Shown: positions 1 to 9,744, counted from the stretch's first letter. The stretch: 64,000 nt of DNA from Brevibacterium sp. CCUG 69071 (GCF_021023135.1 NZ_PGFV01000007.1:1-64000), one strand, 5' to 3'. The notes: generated by a model from the letters alone, not told the origin. A program made the numbers and translations.

Positions 1-49
1 CCCAGCACCCTCGCGCGAGGGTGCTGGGCCGCCGTCAGGTAGCAGTGGG
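1..49 (-). repeat. REP-like intergenic palindrome after guaD
   Basis: Positions 1-28 form a perfect hairpin with 14-bp arms (CCCAGCACCCTCGC and its complement), followed by a flank reading CACTGCTACCTG on the minus strand. The reverse complement of this block closely matches 42246-42294 after putA. It starts 9 bp beyond the guaD stop, so it may also terminate transcription of the purine operon. The outer arm is cut by the window edge. Confidence 0.7.
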
Positions 50-57
50 GTGGGCGG

Positions 58-1341
58 TCAGGCCTTGACGAGGGCTCCGTCGATCCAGACCTGGGTGATG
101 TCGGCCGGGGTGCCGAGGGCGAAGATCTTCGCCAGCGCATCCTCGTCGGAGGCCGCATGGGTCAGGCCCACGTCGAGCGGCTGACCTTCGGTCGGACGCA
201 GATAGGCGGCGTCGAAGCGCTTGCCGACCGACAGATCGCCGACCTCGTCGAGTTCGAGCGCCTCGGCGCCGGCGGCGGTGGCCAGGTGCAGCAGGTGGGC
301 CCCGGAGAGCGGGACTCCCCCGGCGGGATCGAGCTGCTGCATGAAGTAGGCCTGCGCCCCCTCCTTGAGCAGGGAGAATCCGGTTCCCGCACCGACGTCG
401 GAGCCCAACGCCACGCGCACGCCCGCCTCGATGTGTCTGCGCAGCGGGAAGAATCCGCTGGCCAGGGCCGAGTTCGAGGTCGGGCAGTGCGCCGCGGCGG
501 CTCCCGCTTCGGCCATCCGCGCGAGCTCTCGGCCCCCGGGGTGGACATTGTGGGCGAGGATCGTGCGCCGGCCCAGCAGCCCGGCCCGGTCGTAGGTGTC
601 GAGGTAGTCCTGGGACTCGGGGTGGAGCTCGGCGACGCCGGCGATCTCGTCGCGGTTCTCGTTCAGGTGCGAGGTGACCCAGATGCCCGGGTTCTCGGCC
701 ACGAGCTGCCCGCCCGCGGCGAGCAGCTCAGGTCCCGCGGAGAAGGAGAAGCGCGGGGTCACGGCATAGCGCAGCCGCCCCACGCCGTGCCAGCGGTCGA
801 TGAGCGCCTGGCCTTCGGCGTGCGAGCGCTCCACGTTCGTCAGCAGCGCCTCCGGGAGGTTGACGTCGCTGGTGACGAGGCCGGAGGTCACGCGCAGCCC
901 CACCTCGGCGGCGCGGGAGAAGAGGACGTCCATGGCGGTCGCGAAGTGGGAGCCGAAGACCATCGCCGAGGTGGTCCCCGCCGAGGTCAGTCCGGTGAGG
1001 AATTCGCCGGCCACGGCCCGGGCGTAGGTCTCCTCGGCCAGCTTCGCCTCCTCGGGCAGGGCACTGTGGTCGAGCCATTCGAGCAGGGGTTTGCCGAGAT
1101 GCCCGATCGCCCTGACCTGCGGGTAGTGGACATGGGTGTCGACGAGGCCGGGAATGAGGACTCCCGCGCGCAGGTCGACGACCTCGGCCTCGGGATGGGC
1201 CGCCGTCGCGGAGGCGAAGTCGGTGCGGTCGGTGATGAGACCGTCGTCGACGACGAGGGCGACATCTGACTCCGCGCGCAGCTCACCGCCGGTGAAGGGA
1301 CTCTCGGGGGTGTCGAACACGCGGGCGCGGTAGATGATCAT
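58..1341 (-). CDS. guaD: guanine deaminase
   Basis: A 427-residue amidohydrolase that converts guanine to xanthine in the cytoplasm, feeding the xanthine dehydrogenase encoded just upstream. The metal-binding motif DTHVHYPQ near residue 75 is the signature of GuaD-type deaminases, and the later HLNEN, AHNVH and LGSDVGAGT segments fit the remaining zinc and substrate positions. The start at 1341 is chosen because AGGAG lies 7 bp upstream; the reading frame stays open far upstream but that part overlaps xdhC and has no protein-like composition. It is the last gene of the xdhA-xdhB-xdhC-guaD operon, 41 bp after xdhC. Confidence 0.93.
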   Translation of the reverse strand: MIIYRARVFDTPESPFTGGELRAESDVALVVDDGLITDRTDFASATAAHPEAEVVDLRAGVLIPGLVDTHVHYPQVRAIGHLGKPLLEWLDHSALPEEAKLAEETYARAVAGEFLTGLTSAGTTSAMVFGSHFATAMDVLFSRAAEVGLRVTSGLVTSDVNLPEALLTNVERSHAEGQALIDRWHGVGRLRYAVTPRFSFSAGPELLAAGGQLVAENPGIWVTSHLNENRDEIAGVAELHPESQDYLDTYDRAGLLGRRTILAHNVHPGGRELARMAEAGAAAAHCPTSNSALASGFFPLRRHIEAGVRVALGSDVGAGTGFSLLKEGAQAYFMQQLDPAGGVPLSGAHLLHLATAAGAEALELDEVGDLSVGKRFDAAYLRPTEGQPLDVGLTHAASDEDALAKIFALGTPADITQVWIDGALVKA

Positions 1342-1382
1342 GGTGATGCTCCTGTTTGCAGTGAAATTCGTGGCTGGGCTGC

Positions 1383-2168
1383 TCAGCCCATGGTGGAGAT
1401 GAGTTTGGCGGCGACGCTGAGCGCGATCGTGGCCGGGCTCTTGCCCGTGAGTTCGGGCAGGCCGATGGGGCAGTCGATTGTGTCGACGAGAGCGGGTTCG
1501 TGGCCGTCGGCGATGAGGTTCTTCCGGAAGCGCTGCCATTTGGCGCTCGAGCCGATGAGTCCGATCGAGCCGAGGTCTCCCCGCCGCAGGGCCGCATCGC
1601 ACAGATGCAGGTCCTCGGCATGGTCGTGGGTCATGATGAGCACGTGGGTGCCGGCCGGCAGTCCCACGAGCACCTCTTCGCCGACCATGGAGAAGGACCT
1701 CGCGATGTTCGCCACGCCGGCCTCGAGGCGGTCGAGTTCGGCGAGGAGCTCGGGCCGGGAATCGGACAGGTGGAGGTCGATGTCGTGGCGGCTGAGTATC
1801 CGCGCGAGTTCGAGCCCGATATTGCCGACGCCGAAGATCGCCACCGCTGCGGGCACCGGCAGGGGTTCGAGCAGCAGGTTGACCTCTCCCCCGCAGCATT
1901 GGCGGCCGTACTTCGCCGGAGCCTTGTCGTTGAGTCGCAGGGTCAGCATCTCCGGGGCCCGAGCCTCGGCATCGAGTAATTCGCGGGCGCGGGTGAGGGC
2001 CGTCATCTCGAGATTGCCTCCGCCGATGGTTCCATGCAGCCCATCGGCGGTGACGATCATCTTCGCTCCGGCCTCACGCGGGGCGTGCCCGCGCACGGAG
2101 GCAAGAGTGACGAGGACGGCCGGCACCCGAGCCCCGCGGAGCTCGGCTGCGGTGTCCATCCAGGTCAT
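1383..2168 (-). CDS. xdhC: xanthine dehydrogenase accessory protein XdhC
   Basis: A 261-residue XdhC/CoxI-family protein. Members bind the molybdenum cofactor, promote its sulfuration and insert it into the large xanthine dehydrogenase subunit. The N-terminal part carries the family segments RGHAPREAGAKM and GTIGGGNLE, a cysteine pair QCCGG lies near residue 90, and the C-terminal half is Rossmann-like (GVGNIGLELA, then IGLIGSSAKW). Its start overlaps the xdhB stop by 4 bp, which suggests translational coupling. Its place after the two structural subunits supports the maturation role. Confidence 0.93.
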   Translation of the reverse strand: MTWMDTAAELRGARVPAVLVTLASVRGHAPREAGAKMIVTADGLHGTIGGGNLEMTALTRARELLDAEARAPEMLTLRLNDKAPAKYGRQCCGGEVNLLLEPLPVPAAVAIFGVGNIGLELARILSRHDIDLHLSDSRPELLAELDRLEAGVANIARSFSMVGEEVLVGLPAGTHVLIMTHDHAEDLHLCDAALRRGDLGSIGLIGSSAKWQRFRKNLIADGHEPALVDTIDCPIGLPELTGKSPATIALSVAAKLISTMG

Positions 2169-4540
2169 GACGGTACTCGTTCGCCTTCCCGGTGGTCGGC
2201 TGTCGCGGGCGAGGCGGCACGCACCGACTCGATCGCCCAGAACACCTGCTCCGGGGTCGCAGGTGAGGCCAGCTCCACGCCGGCTCCGCCCGGCCCGAAG
2301 GCGGCGACGGCCTCCCGCAGGGCTTCGCGCACGGAGAAGGCGAGCATCAGCGGGGGCTCACCGACGGCCTTGGACCCGTAGACGGCTCCCTCTTCGTGGG
2401 CTTTGTCCAGCAGCGAGACGTTGAAGACCTCCGGTGCTTCGGAGAAGCTCGGGATCTTATACGTGCTCGCCGCCTGGGTGGCCAGGCGTCCGCGACTGGG
2501 CCGGTCGGAGTCATCCCAGCGCAGATCCTCCAGGGTCAGCCAGCCGGCACCCTGGACGAAGCCGCCCTCGATCTGGCCGAGGTCGATGAGCGGGGACAGC
2601 GAGTCTCCGACGTCGTGGACGATGTCGACCCGACGCAGCGAGTAGGAGCCGTCGAAGCGGCTGACCTCGACCTCGGAGGCCGCCACCCCGTAGGCGAAGT
2701 ACTTGAAGGGCTCCCCGGTCATCGTCGACAGGTCCCAGTGCAGTCCCTCGGTCCGATAGAACCCGGAGGCCGAGAGCTGGATCCGCTGGAAGTACGCGGT
2801 GTTGATCAGCTCTTCCCAGGTCACGGTCTTCTTCGACGACAGCGCGGAGACGATCCCGCGGTTGACGCTGACCTCGTGTGCCGGGGCCCCGAGCAGACCG
2901 GCCGCGACCTGCCGCAGGCGGCCGAGGATCTGCTCGCAGGCGTCCTTGACAGCGCCGCCGTTGAGGTCGGAGCCGGAGCTCGCCGCCGTCGCCGAGGTGT
3001 TGGGGACCTTGTCCGTGCGGGTGGGCGCGAGCCGCACCGTCGACAGGGGCACCCCGAGGGTGGTGGCCGCGACCTGCAGCATCTTCATGTGCAGGCCCTG
3101 GCCCATCTCGGTCCCGCCGTGGGTGATGAGGACGGATCCGTCCTTGTACACGAGCACGAGCGCCCCGCCCTGGTTGAAGGCGGTGAGGTTGAAGGAGATC
3201 CCGAACTTCACCGGGGTCAGCGCCAGGGCGCGTTTGACGTCGGGGCTGCCGGCGTTGAACTCGGCGATCTCGGCTTCCCGGGCCGCCACCTCGGCGTCGG
3301 TGAGGACCTGGTCCCAGGCCGCACCCATCCGCTCGGGATGGCGCACCGGCTGATAGTAGGGCGTGTCCTGACCCGCGGAGTAGAAGTTGCGGCGGCGCAG
3401 CTCGCGGGCGCTGAGCCCCAGTTTCGGAGCGACCCGACCGAGGATGTCCTCCATGACGAGCATGCCCTGCGGTCCGCCGAATCCGCGGAAGGCCGTCTGC
3501 GAGGTCTTGTTGCACTTGGCGATGCGGCCGTGGACGCGGATGTTGGGCACCCAGTAGGCGTTGTCGATGTGACACATCGCGCGGGTGAGCACGGGCTCGG
3601 ACAGGTCGAGGCTCCAGCCGCCGTCGGCGGTCAGGGTCGCATCGAGGGCGAGGATCTTCCCCTCCTCGGTGAACCCGATCTTCCACGTCGAATGAAAGCC
3701 GTGGCGCTTGCCGGTCATGGTGATGTCGAGGGTCCGGTTGAGCCGCAGCCGCACCGGTCGACCGGTCAGCTTCGCGCCGAGGGCGGCGAGCGCGGCATAG
3801 CCGTGGGGCTGCATCTCCTTGCCGCCGAATCCGCCGCCCATCCGCAGGCACTGCACGGTCACCTCGTGGGCGGGCACCCCGAGGACATGGGAGACGATGT
3901 CCTGGGTCTCGGTCGGATGCTGGGTCGAACATTGGATGAAGATCTGGTCGTTCTCGTCGACGTGGGCCAGGGAGGCCTGCGTCTCGAGGTAGAAGTGCTC
4001 CTGCCCGGCGAACTCGAATTCGCCTTCGAAGACGTGAGCGGCATCGGCGAAGGCATCGTCGACCTGCCCCTTGTCGATGACCGGTTGGACGCCGTGGAAG
4101 CTGTTCGCTGCGATCGCCTCGGGCACGGTGACCAGGGAGGGCAGCTCTTCGGTTGCGACGACGACGGCGGCGGCTCCGGCCTTCGCGGCCTCGAGGTCCT
4201 CACCGAGCACCCAGGCGATGGGCTGGCCGAAGAACATGATCTCGTCGACAGGCAGCATCGGCTCATCGTGCTTGACGCCCTGGTCGTTGACGCCGGGGAT
4301 GTCCGCGGCGGTGATCACCCGGACGACGCCGGGCACCGCGTAGGCGGGGTCGACGTCGATCGCCTCCAGCTTCGCATGCGCCTGGGTCGACTGCACGGGG
4401 AAGGCATGGAGGACGCCGGTGAGACGACCGACGAGGTCATCGGTGTAGAGGGCCTTGCCGGTGACATGGCCGAAGGCGCTTTCGTGGTGGTGGCTCTCGC
4501 CGACGATCGGGTCGACGGGGCGTTGGGAGAGCTGGCTCAT
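2165..4540 (-). CDS. xdhB: xanthine dehydrogenase molybdopterin-binding subunit
   Basis: A 791-residue large subunit of a two-subunit xanthine dehydrogenase (hypoxanthine to xanthine to urate). The Moco-contacting motifs GGGFGGKE and FRGFGGPQG are both present, as is the C-terminal GEPP segment (AVGEPPLML) holding the catalytic glutamate. Length matches bacterial XdhB proteins of about 780 residues. The gene overlaps xdhA by 4 bp upstream and xdhC by 4 bp downstream. It has no iron-sulfur or FAD region, which agrees with those domains being in the small subunit. I see no truncation. Confidence 0.95.
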   Translation of the reverse strand: MSQLSQRPVDPIVGESHHHESAFGHVTGKALYTDDLVGRLTGVLHAFPVQSTQAHAKLEAIDVDPAYAVPGVVRVITAADIPGVNDQGVKHDEPMLPVDEIMFFGQPIAWVLGEDLEAAKAGAAAVVVATEELPSLVTVPEAIAANSFHGVQPVIDKGQVDDAFADAAHVFEGEFEFAGQEHFYLETQASLAHVDENDQIFIQCSTQHPTETQDIVSHVLGVPAHEVTVQCLRMGGGFGGKEMQPHGYAALAALGAKLTGRPVRLRLNRTLDITMTGKRHGFHSTWKIGFTEEGKILALDATLTADGGWSLDLSEPVLTRAMCHIDNAYWVPNIRVHGRIAKCNKTSQTAFRGFGGPQGMLVMEDILGRVAPKLGLSARELRRRNFYSAGQDTPYYQPVRHPERMGAAWDQVLTDAEVAAREAEIAEFNAGSPDVKRALALTPVKFGISFNLTAFNQGGALVLVYKDGSVLITHGGTEMGQGLHMKMLQVAATTLGVPLSTVRLAPTRTDKVPNTSATAASSGSDLNGGAVKDACEQILGRLRQVAAGLLGAPAHEVSVNRGIVSALSSKKTVTWEELINTAYFQRIQLSASGFYRTEGLHWDLSTMTGEPFKYFAYGVAASEVEVSRFDGSYSLRRVDIVHDVGDSLSPLIDLGQIEGGFVQGAGWLTLEDLRWDDSDRPSRGRLATQAASTYKIPSFSEAPEVFNVSLLDKAHEEGAVYGSKAVGEPPLMLAFSVREALREAVAAFGPGGAGVELASPATPEQVFWAIESVRAASPATADHREGERVPS

Positions 4541-6021
4541 CGCGTGGCCTCCTGGTTCATCGCGCCGAGCTGCTCGGCGAAGAAGCGTTCCAGGGAGGAC
4601 CGCAGCATCGCGGTCCGATACTTGGCACTGGCCCGGTGGTCGTCCATCGGGGTGCCTTCGGCGGCGAGGGTCTCGGCCGCGGCGTGCACGGTCTCGAGCG
4701 TCCAGGGCCGCCCCTCGAGCATCGCCTCGGTGGCGCGTGCCCGCAGGGGGGTGGCCGCGACCCCTCCGAGGCCGATCCGCGCCTTGGCTACGGTTCCGTC
4801 CACGACGTCCACGGCGTAGCCGATGGCGACCGAGGAGATGTCGTCGAAGCGGCGTTTGGCGATCTTCTGGAAGGAGGTCAGAGGGGCCAGGGGCAGCGGG
4901 ATGCGGATCGCTGAGATGAGCTCACCCGCTTCGCGCACCGTCTGCCGGTAGCCGGTGAAGTAGTCGGCCAGTTCGACCGTGCGACTCCCCCGCGCCGAGG
5001 TGAGCACGAGCTCGGCCTCGAGCGCGAGCAGAGCCGGCGGGGTGTCCCCGATCGGTGAGCCCGTGCCGAGGTTGCCCCCGATGGTCGCGGCGTTGCGGAT
5101 GAGGCGGGAGGCGAACTGCGGGAACAGCTTGCCCAGCAGCGGGATCGACCCGCCGAGTTCGCGTTCGAGTTCGCTCAGGGTGCTCGCGGCGCCGAGTTCG
5201 ATGTGCTCGTCGGTGCGGGTGATGCCGCGCAGTTCGGGCAGCCGGTCGAGCGCGAGCAGGGATTTGGCGCGGGCGCCTTTGATGTTGACCTCGACGCCCC
5301 AGTCGGTGGTCCCGGCCACGGGGACGACCTCGGGTTCGGCGGCGAGGATCTCGCCCGCCTCGGCGAGGGTGGCGGGACGACGGTACCGTCCCATTTGACC
5401 GGTCGCGGTGTCGGCGCGGTGGATGTCCGTGGTCGCCGAGGCGGGGGCGGGTCGGTCTCGACGCTGGGCGAGCACGTCGCCGGGTTCGGGCTGGCCGAGG
5501 GCGTAGGCGGCATCGCGGATCGGGCGGTAGCCGGTGCAGCGGCAGAGATTGCCGGACAGGGAGTGGATGTCGAAGCCGTTGGGACCGCAGTGCTCGCCCG
5601 GGTCGACGGCGTCGCCGGCGCGTTCGGGGCGGTAGTATTCGGCGGCCATGGAGGAGATGAATCCGGGGGTGCAGTATCCGCATTGGGAGCCGCCGCGCAC
5701 TGCCATCTCCTCTTGGACGGGATGGATGTGTTCGTCGGCGGCGAGGCCTTCGGCGGTGACGACCTCCTGACCGTCGAGTGCGGCGGCCGGCAGCAGGCAC
5801 GAGTTGACCGAGGTCCAGCGTGTGGAGTCCTCGGTGTCGGGGCGGGCGACGAGAATCGCGCAGGCCCCGCATTCGCCTTCGGCACAGCCTTCCTTGGAGC
5901 CGGTCAGGCCCTGCCCGCGGAGAAAGTCAAGGGCGTTGGTGTGAGGCGGGCCGTGGAATTCATGGGCCCGTCCGTTCACAGAGATCTCGGCGGTGGCCCG
6001 TTGTGTTGTCGGTGCGGACAT
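4537..6021 (-). CDS. xdhA: xanthine dehydrogenase small subunit (2Fe-2S and FAD domains)
   Basis: A 494-residue subunit passing electrons from the Mo site to NAD. The first ferredoxin-type 2Fe-2S cluster has cysteines in GCAEGECGAC, the second uses QCGYCTPGF and NLCRCTGYRP. The FAD domain follows from about residue 215, with the binding segments PVAGTTDWGVE and ATIGGNLGTGSPIGD. I place the start at 6021 because AGGAGGT stands 7 bp before it; an ATG 12 codons upstream lacks a site. First gene of the xdhABC-guaD operon. The order (FeS/FAD in one chain, Mo in the other) is like Rhodobacter and Pseudomonas XdhAB rather than the three-chain CoxLMS type. Confidence 0.94.
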   Translation of the reverse strand: MSAPTTQRATAEISVNGRAHEFHGPPHTNALDFLRGQGLTGSKEGCAEGECGACAILVARPDTEDSTRWTSVNSCLLPAAALDGQEVVTAEGLAADEHIHPVQEEMAVRGGSQCGYCTPGFISSMAAEYYRPERAGDAVDPGEHCGPNGFDIHSLSGNLCRCTGYRPIRDAAYALGQPEPGDVLAQRRDRPAPASATTDIHRADTATGQMGRYRRPATLAEAGEILAAEPEVVPVAGTTDWGVEVNIKGARAKSLLALDRLPELRGITRTDEHIELGAASTLSELERELGGSIPLLGKLFPQFASRLIRNAATIGGNLGTGSPIGDTPPALLALEAELVLTSARGSRTVELADYFTGYRQTVREAGELISAIRIPLPLAPLTSFQKIAKRRFDDISSVAIGYAVDVVDGTVAKARIGLGGVAATPLRARATEAMLEGRPWTLETVHAAAETLAAEGTPMDDHRASAKYRTAMLRSSLERFFAEQLGAMNQEATR

Positions 6022-6232
6022 TGCACTTACCTCCTGCGCCTCGTCGATGTGGCGCACAGTGCATGGTTGGAGCAGTTGCTTCGTTCTTCGTACTTCTGGT
6101 TATCCATGCGAACAGCAGCGAAGAACGTGGTGTCGGCTCGGGATCGGTTCGGATCCGGCATCGACTGTGCAGCTACTCAGTCGCCGTGGGCGATCCGGCC
6201 CTTTCCCCAAGCTGTGATCTCAGACATATTCG

Positions 6233-7714
6233 TCATGCTCCCAAGATAGCCGAAATCGGTCCGCGAACGAAGTAGAGGATGAATCCGGCGGAGACGACCC
6301 ACAGCAGCCAGTGGACGTCCTTGCCGCGGCGGCTCATCGAGTGGATGAGGGTCCAGGTGATGAATCCGACGCCGATGCCGTTGGCGATCGAGTACGTCAG
6401 CGGCATCGTCACCATCGTCAGGAACACCGGCAGGGAGGTGCGGAAATCGCTGAGATCGATCTCGCGGATCTCGGCGACCATCATCGCGCCGACGACCACG
6501 AGGGCGGCGGCACCGGCCTCCATCGGAATGACGGCGATGAGCGGGGCGAAGAACATCGAGAGCAGGAACAGGATGCCGGTGACGATGGCCGCCAGCCCCG
6601 TTCTCGCACCCTCCGCGATGCCCGCTGCGGAGTCGACGAAGACCGTGTTCGACGACGCCGAGGCGCCACCGCCGGCCACGGCCCCCAGGCCTTCGACGAT
6701 GAAGGCGCCGCGGATGCGGGGGAACATTCCGTCGGAGGTCTGCAGACCCGCGTTGCGGGCCAGGCCGGTCATCGCACCCATCGCGTCGAAGAAGTTCGTG
6801 AACACGAGGGTGAACACGAGCATCGTCGCGGCCAGGACGCCGATGCGCTCGAAGGAGCCGACGAGGTCGAAGGCGCCGATGAGCGAGAAGTCGGGCACGG
6901 CCACGAGCTGGCTGGGGATCTCGGGAGCCGAGAGGTTCCAGCCCTTCGGATCCGGGCTGACCGGGTCGCCGACCGTGCCGAGCTTCGTGATGGCCTGCAC
7001 GATGATCGCGGCGATAGTAGCCACGATGATGCCGATGAGGATGGCGCCGGGGACCTTCCGGGACACGAGCACACCGATGAGGATGAGCGCGAAGAGGAAG
7101 ATCACCGTCGGCAGGGAGGCGATCGAGCCGTCCTGGCCCAGCTGGACGGGCGGGCCGGACGGGGTGCGGGTGACGAATCCGGAGTTGACGAATCCGATGA
7201 ATGCGATGAACAGGCCGATGCCGACCGTGATCGCGATCTTCAGCGCGTGCGGAACCGCGTGGAAGATAGCCGTGCGGATGCCGGTGGCGCCGAGCACGAC
7301 GATGATGATGCCGTTGATCACCACGAGGCCCATCGCCTCGGCCCAGGTGACTTCCTGGACGACGGCGACGGCGAGGAAGCTGTTCATGCCGAGTCCGGCG
7401 GCGAGGCCGAAGGGCAGTCGGGCGACGACGCCGAAGAGGATCGTGATGGTACCGGCGACGAGGCCGGTGACCGCCGTCAGCTGGGCGAAGTCGAGGGCGC
7501 CGCCGACGACGTCCTGCGAGCCTCCGAGGATGAGCGGATTGAGCACGACGATGTAGGCCATCGCCACGAAGGCCACGAGGCCGCCGCGGATCTCCTGTTT
7601 GATCGTCGAGCCGCGACGAGTGATCTCGAAGAACCGGTCGAGCACGCCGTGGCCGCCCGTCTCCTCCGAGGCGGGACTCTTCTCCCGCTGTTGATTGTTG
7701 TCAGCCATTTTCAT
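6233..7714 (-). CDS. NCS2/AzgA-type purine (guanine/hypoxanthine) permease
   Basis: A 493-residue membrane protein with about 12-14 hydrophobic segments. The opening RFFEITRRGSTIKQEIRGGL and the early motif NPLILG are hallmarks of the AzgA/PbuG/GhxP branch of the NCS2 family, which imports guanine, hypoxanthine or adenine with protons. The later segment GAGGGASASSNTVFVDSAAGI (given here as its core SSSNTVFVDSA-like region) matches the family NAT-like substrate motif. Start at 7714 is favoured by GAGG 6 bp upstream; a second ATG six bases later is possible. It sits 211 bp upstream of xdhA in the same direction, so uptake of purines and their oxidation are probably coordinated. Substrate preference is inferred from family and context. 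Confidence 0.9.
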   Translation of the reverse strand: MKMADNNQQREKSPASEETGGHGVLDRFFEITRRGSTIKQEIRGGLVAFVAMAYIVVLNPLILGGSQDVVGGALDFAQLTAVTGLVAGTITILFGVVARLPFGLAAGLGMNSFLAVAVVQEVTWAEAMGLVVINGIIIVVLGATGIRTAIFHAVPHALKIAITVGIGLFIAFIGFVNSGFVTRTPSGPPVQLGQDGSIASLPTVIFLFALILIGVLVSRKVPGAILIGIIVATIAAIIVQAITKLGTVGDPVSPDPKGWNLSAPEIPSQLVAVPDFSLIGAFDLVGSFERIGVLAATMLVFTLVFTNFFDAMGAMTGLARNAGLQTSDGMFPRIRGAFIVEGLGAVAGGGASASSNTVFVDSAAGIAEGARTGLAAIVTGILFLLSMFFAPLIAVIPMEAGAAALVVVGAMMVAEIREIDLSDFRTSLPVFLTMVTMPLTYSIANGIGVGFITWTLIHSMSRRGKDVHWLLWVVSAGFILYFVRGPISAILGA

Positions 7715-8029
7715 GGACCACCTCAGGTTGTTCGATTTGATCGGTCGGGAACATCGTCGTTCCGACCCCGCGCCTTGAACCTGCGCAATGAAATTCGACC
7801 GATCTCCGCAGCGCAATCCTCCCACACGGGGATGATTTCGCTATACGGAAAAAGGTTTCTGATTTCATCAGCACAGTTTCGCCGCTCCGTGCGAACGTGT
7901 CAAACATCACAATCGATCAAAACTTTTCATGTTCGTTCACTAGCTATCATTCACACAGTCATCTAGAGTGTCCGACTGTGGTGCACGACACCACCGAAGG
8001 ACCATTCACCGAAGAAGTTGGAGTTACCC
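7715..8029. other. divergent intergenic region between purine permease and sodium symporter
   Basis: These 315 bp contain no credible gene. They are AT-richer than the flanking genes, especially 7840-7970, and must hold the two divergent promoters. A possible -10 element TATCAT for the rightward gene is at 7945-7950, but no convincing -35 or operator could be assigned. Confidence 0.5.
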
Positions 8030-9727
8030 GTGGAAGACATCCGCCTGGACGCCCAGTGGGTCGATTATCTGCTGATCGCGATCTACTTCGCCTTCGTCCT
8101 CGGCATCGGCTGGTTCGCCAAACGCGGGATCTCGTCGAGCATCGAATTCCTGCTGTCCGGACGGAGCCTTCCCGCCTGGGTCACCGGTCTCGCCTTCGTC
8201 TCGGCCAACCTCGGCGCCGTCGAGATCATGGGCATGTCGGCCACGGGCGCCCAGTACGGCATGCCGACGATGCACTACTTCTGGATCGGTGCGATCCCGG
8301 CGATGCTCTTCCTCGGCGTGGTGATGATGCCCTTCTACTACGGGTCGAAGGTCAGATCCGTCCCGGAATTCATGCGCAAGCGCTTCGGCACAGGGGCCCA
8401 CCTGGTCAACGCCCTGTCCTTCGCCATCGCGCAGATCCTCATCGCCGGCGTCAACCTGTTCCTGCTCGGCACGATCGTCAACCGGCTGCTCGGCTGGCCA
8501 CTGTGGGTGGCACTCATCGTGGCCGCGGCGATCGTCCTGTCCTACATCACCCTCGGCGGTCTGAGCGCCGCGATCTACAACGAGGTCCTTCAGTTCTTCG
8601 TCATCGTCGCCGCACTGCTGCCACTGACGCTCATCGGCCTCCACCGCGTGGGCGGCTGGGACGGACTCGTCGAGCGGGTCAGCGGGGACGGGATGCTCGG
8701 TGCAGAGCAGCTCAACAGCTGGCCCGGTCAGCAGCTCTCCGGATTCGACAACCCCGTGCTCTCCGTCGTCGGCATCGTCTTCGGCCTCGGCTTCGTGCTC
8801 TCCTTCGGCTACTGGACGACGAACTTCGTCGAGGTGCAGCGAGCGATGGCCTCGAAGAGCATCAACGCCGCCCGCCTGACCCCGATCATCGGCGCCTTCC
8901 CGAAGATGTTCATCCCCTTCATCGTCGTCATTCCCGGCATGATCGCCGCCGTGCTGGTCTCCCAGCTCTCCGAGTTCAAGCAGATCTCGAGCACCGCCGG
9001 CGAGGCGGCCGCGCAGGCTCAGACGGGCGTGAACTACAACGACGCCCTCCTTCTGCTCATGCGCGAAGTCCTGCCCAACGGTCTCCTCGGCATCGCGATC
9101 GCCGGCCTGCTCGCGGCCTTCATGGCGGGCATGGCCGCCAACATCTCCGCGTTCAACACCGTCTTCAGCTACGACCTGTGGCAGCAGTACGTGGTCAAGG
9201 ACCGCCCGGACGACTACTACCTCAAGGTCGGCCGCTTCGCCACGGTCGGCGCCTGCATCGTCGCAATCTTCACCGCGCTCATCGCCGGGAACTTCTCCAA
9301 CCTCATGGACTACCTGCAGACGCTGTTCGGTTTCTTCAACGCGCCGCTGTTCGCGACCTTCATCCTCGGCATGTTCTGGAAGCGGATGTCCGCGACCGCC
9401 GGTTGGGTCGGCCTCGTCGGCGGAACCCTGTCCGCGGTCATCGTCTTCATCCTCGCCGAGACCGGAGTCCTCGACCTGCCGGGCCAGGGCGCGGCGTTCC
9501 TCGCCGCCAGCACCGCCTTCGTCGTCGACATCGTGCTCTCGGTCATCGTCACCTTCATGACCACGCCGAAGCCGGCCGCCGAGCTGCGCGGCCTCGTGTA
9601 CTCGGAGACGCCGAAAACCGACTTCGATGATCCAAACGAACCGAAGCCCCCGATCTGGAAGCGCCCGGCCCCGGTGGCCGGCGTGGCGCTGATCATGGTC
9701 ATCATCCTCAACGTGGTCTTCAGCTGA
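8030..9727 (+). CDS. sodium:solute symporter (SSS family, SGLT-like)
   Basis: A 565-residue integral membrane protein with roughly 14 helices. The segments EFLLSGRSLPAW, SANLGAVEIMGMSATGAQYG and SFGYWTTNFVEVQRA are those of the SGLT-like sugar branch of the solute:sodium symporter family, which couples uptake to inward sodium flow. The GTG at 8030 is chosen because GGAG lies 6 bp before it; a TTG four codons earlier is the alternative. It is followed by a small membrane protein 17 bp downstream, probably co-transcribed. The substrate cannot be read from sequence: the family suggests a sugar or polyol, while the divergent purine genes may be coincidental. Confidence 0.88.
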   Translation: MEDIRLDAQWVDYLLIAIYFAFVLGIGWFAKRGISSSIEFLLSGRSLPAWVTGLAFVSANLGAVEIMGMSATGAQYGMPTMHYFWIGAIPAMLFLGVVMMPFYYGSKVRSVPEFMRKRFGTGAHLVNALSFAIAQILIAGVNLFLLGTIVNRLLGWPLWVALIVAAAIVLSYITLGGLSAAIYNEVLQFFVIVAALLPLTLIGLHRVGGWDGLVERVSGDGMLGAEQLNSWPGQQLSGFDNPVLSVVGIVFGLGFVLSFGYWTTNFVEVQRAMASKSINAARLTPIIGAFPKMFIPFIVVIPGMIAAVLVSQLSEFKQISSTAGEAAAQAQTGVNYNDALLLLMREVLPNGLLGIAIAGLLAAFMAGMAANISAFNTVFSYDLWQQYVVKDRPDDYYLKVGRFATVGACIVAIFTALIAGNFSNLMDYLQTLFGFFNAPLFATFILGMFWKRMSATAGWVGLVGGTLSAVIVFILAETGVLDLPGQGAAFLAASTAFVVDIVLSVIVTFMTTPKPAAELRGLVYSETPKTDFDDPNEPKPPIWKRPAPVAGVALIMVIILNVVFS

Positions 9728-9744
9728 AGGAGCAACCGAGAACA

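Noticed and set aside
58..1899. A 613-residue frame extending guaD far upstream
   Set aside because: The first 186 codons overlap xdhC in another frame, are rich in Arg/Pro and show no family; a strong ribosome site fixes the start at 1341.
2396..4819. Long plus-strand frame opposite xdhB and xdhA
   Set aside because: It is the high-GC shadow of real genes; its composition (Gly, Arg, Asp, His rich) has no domain signal. The same holds for frames opposite the symporter (8024-9745), the MHS transporter (28253-29725), the hydroxylase (30354-31697) and putA (40209-42206).
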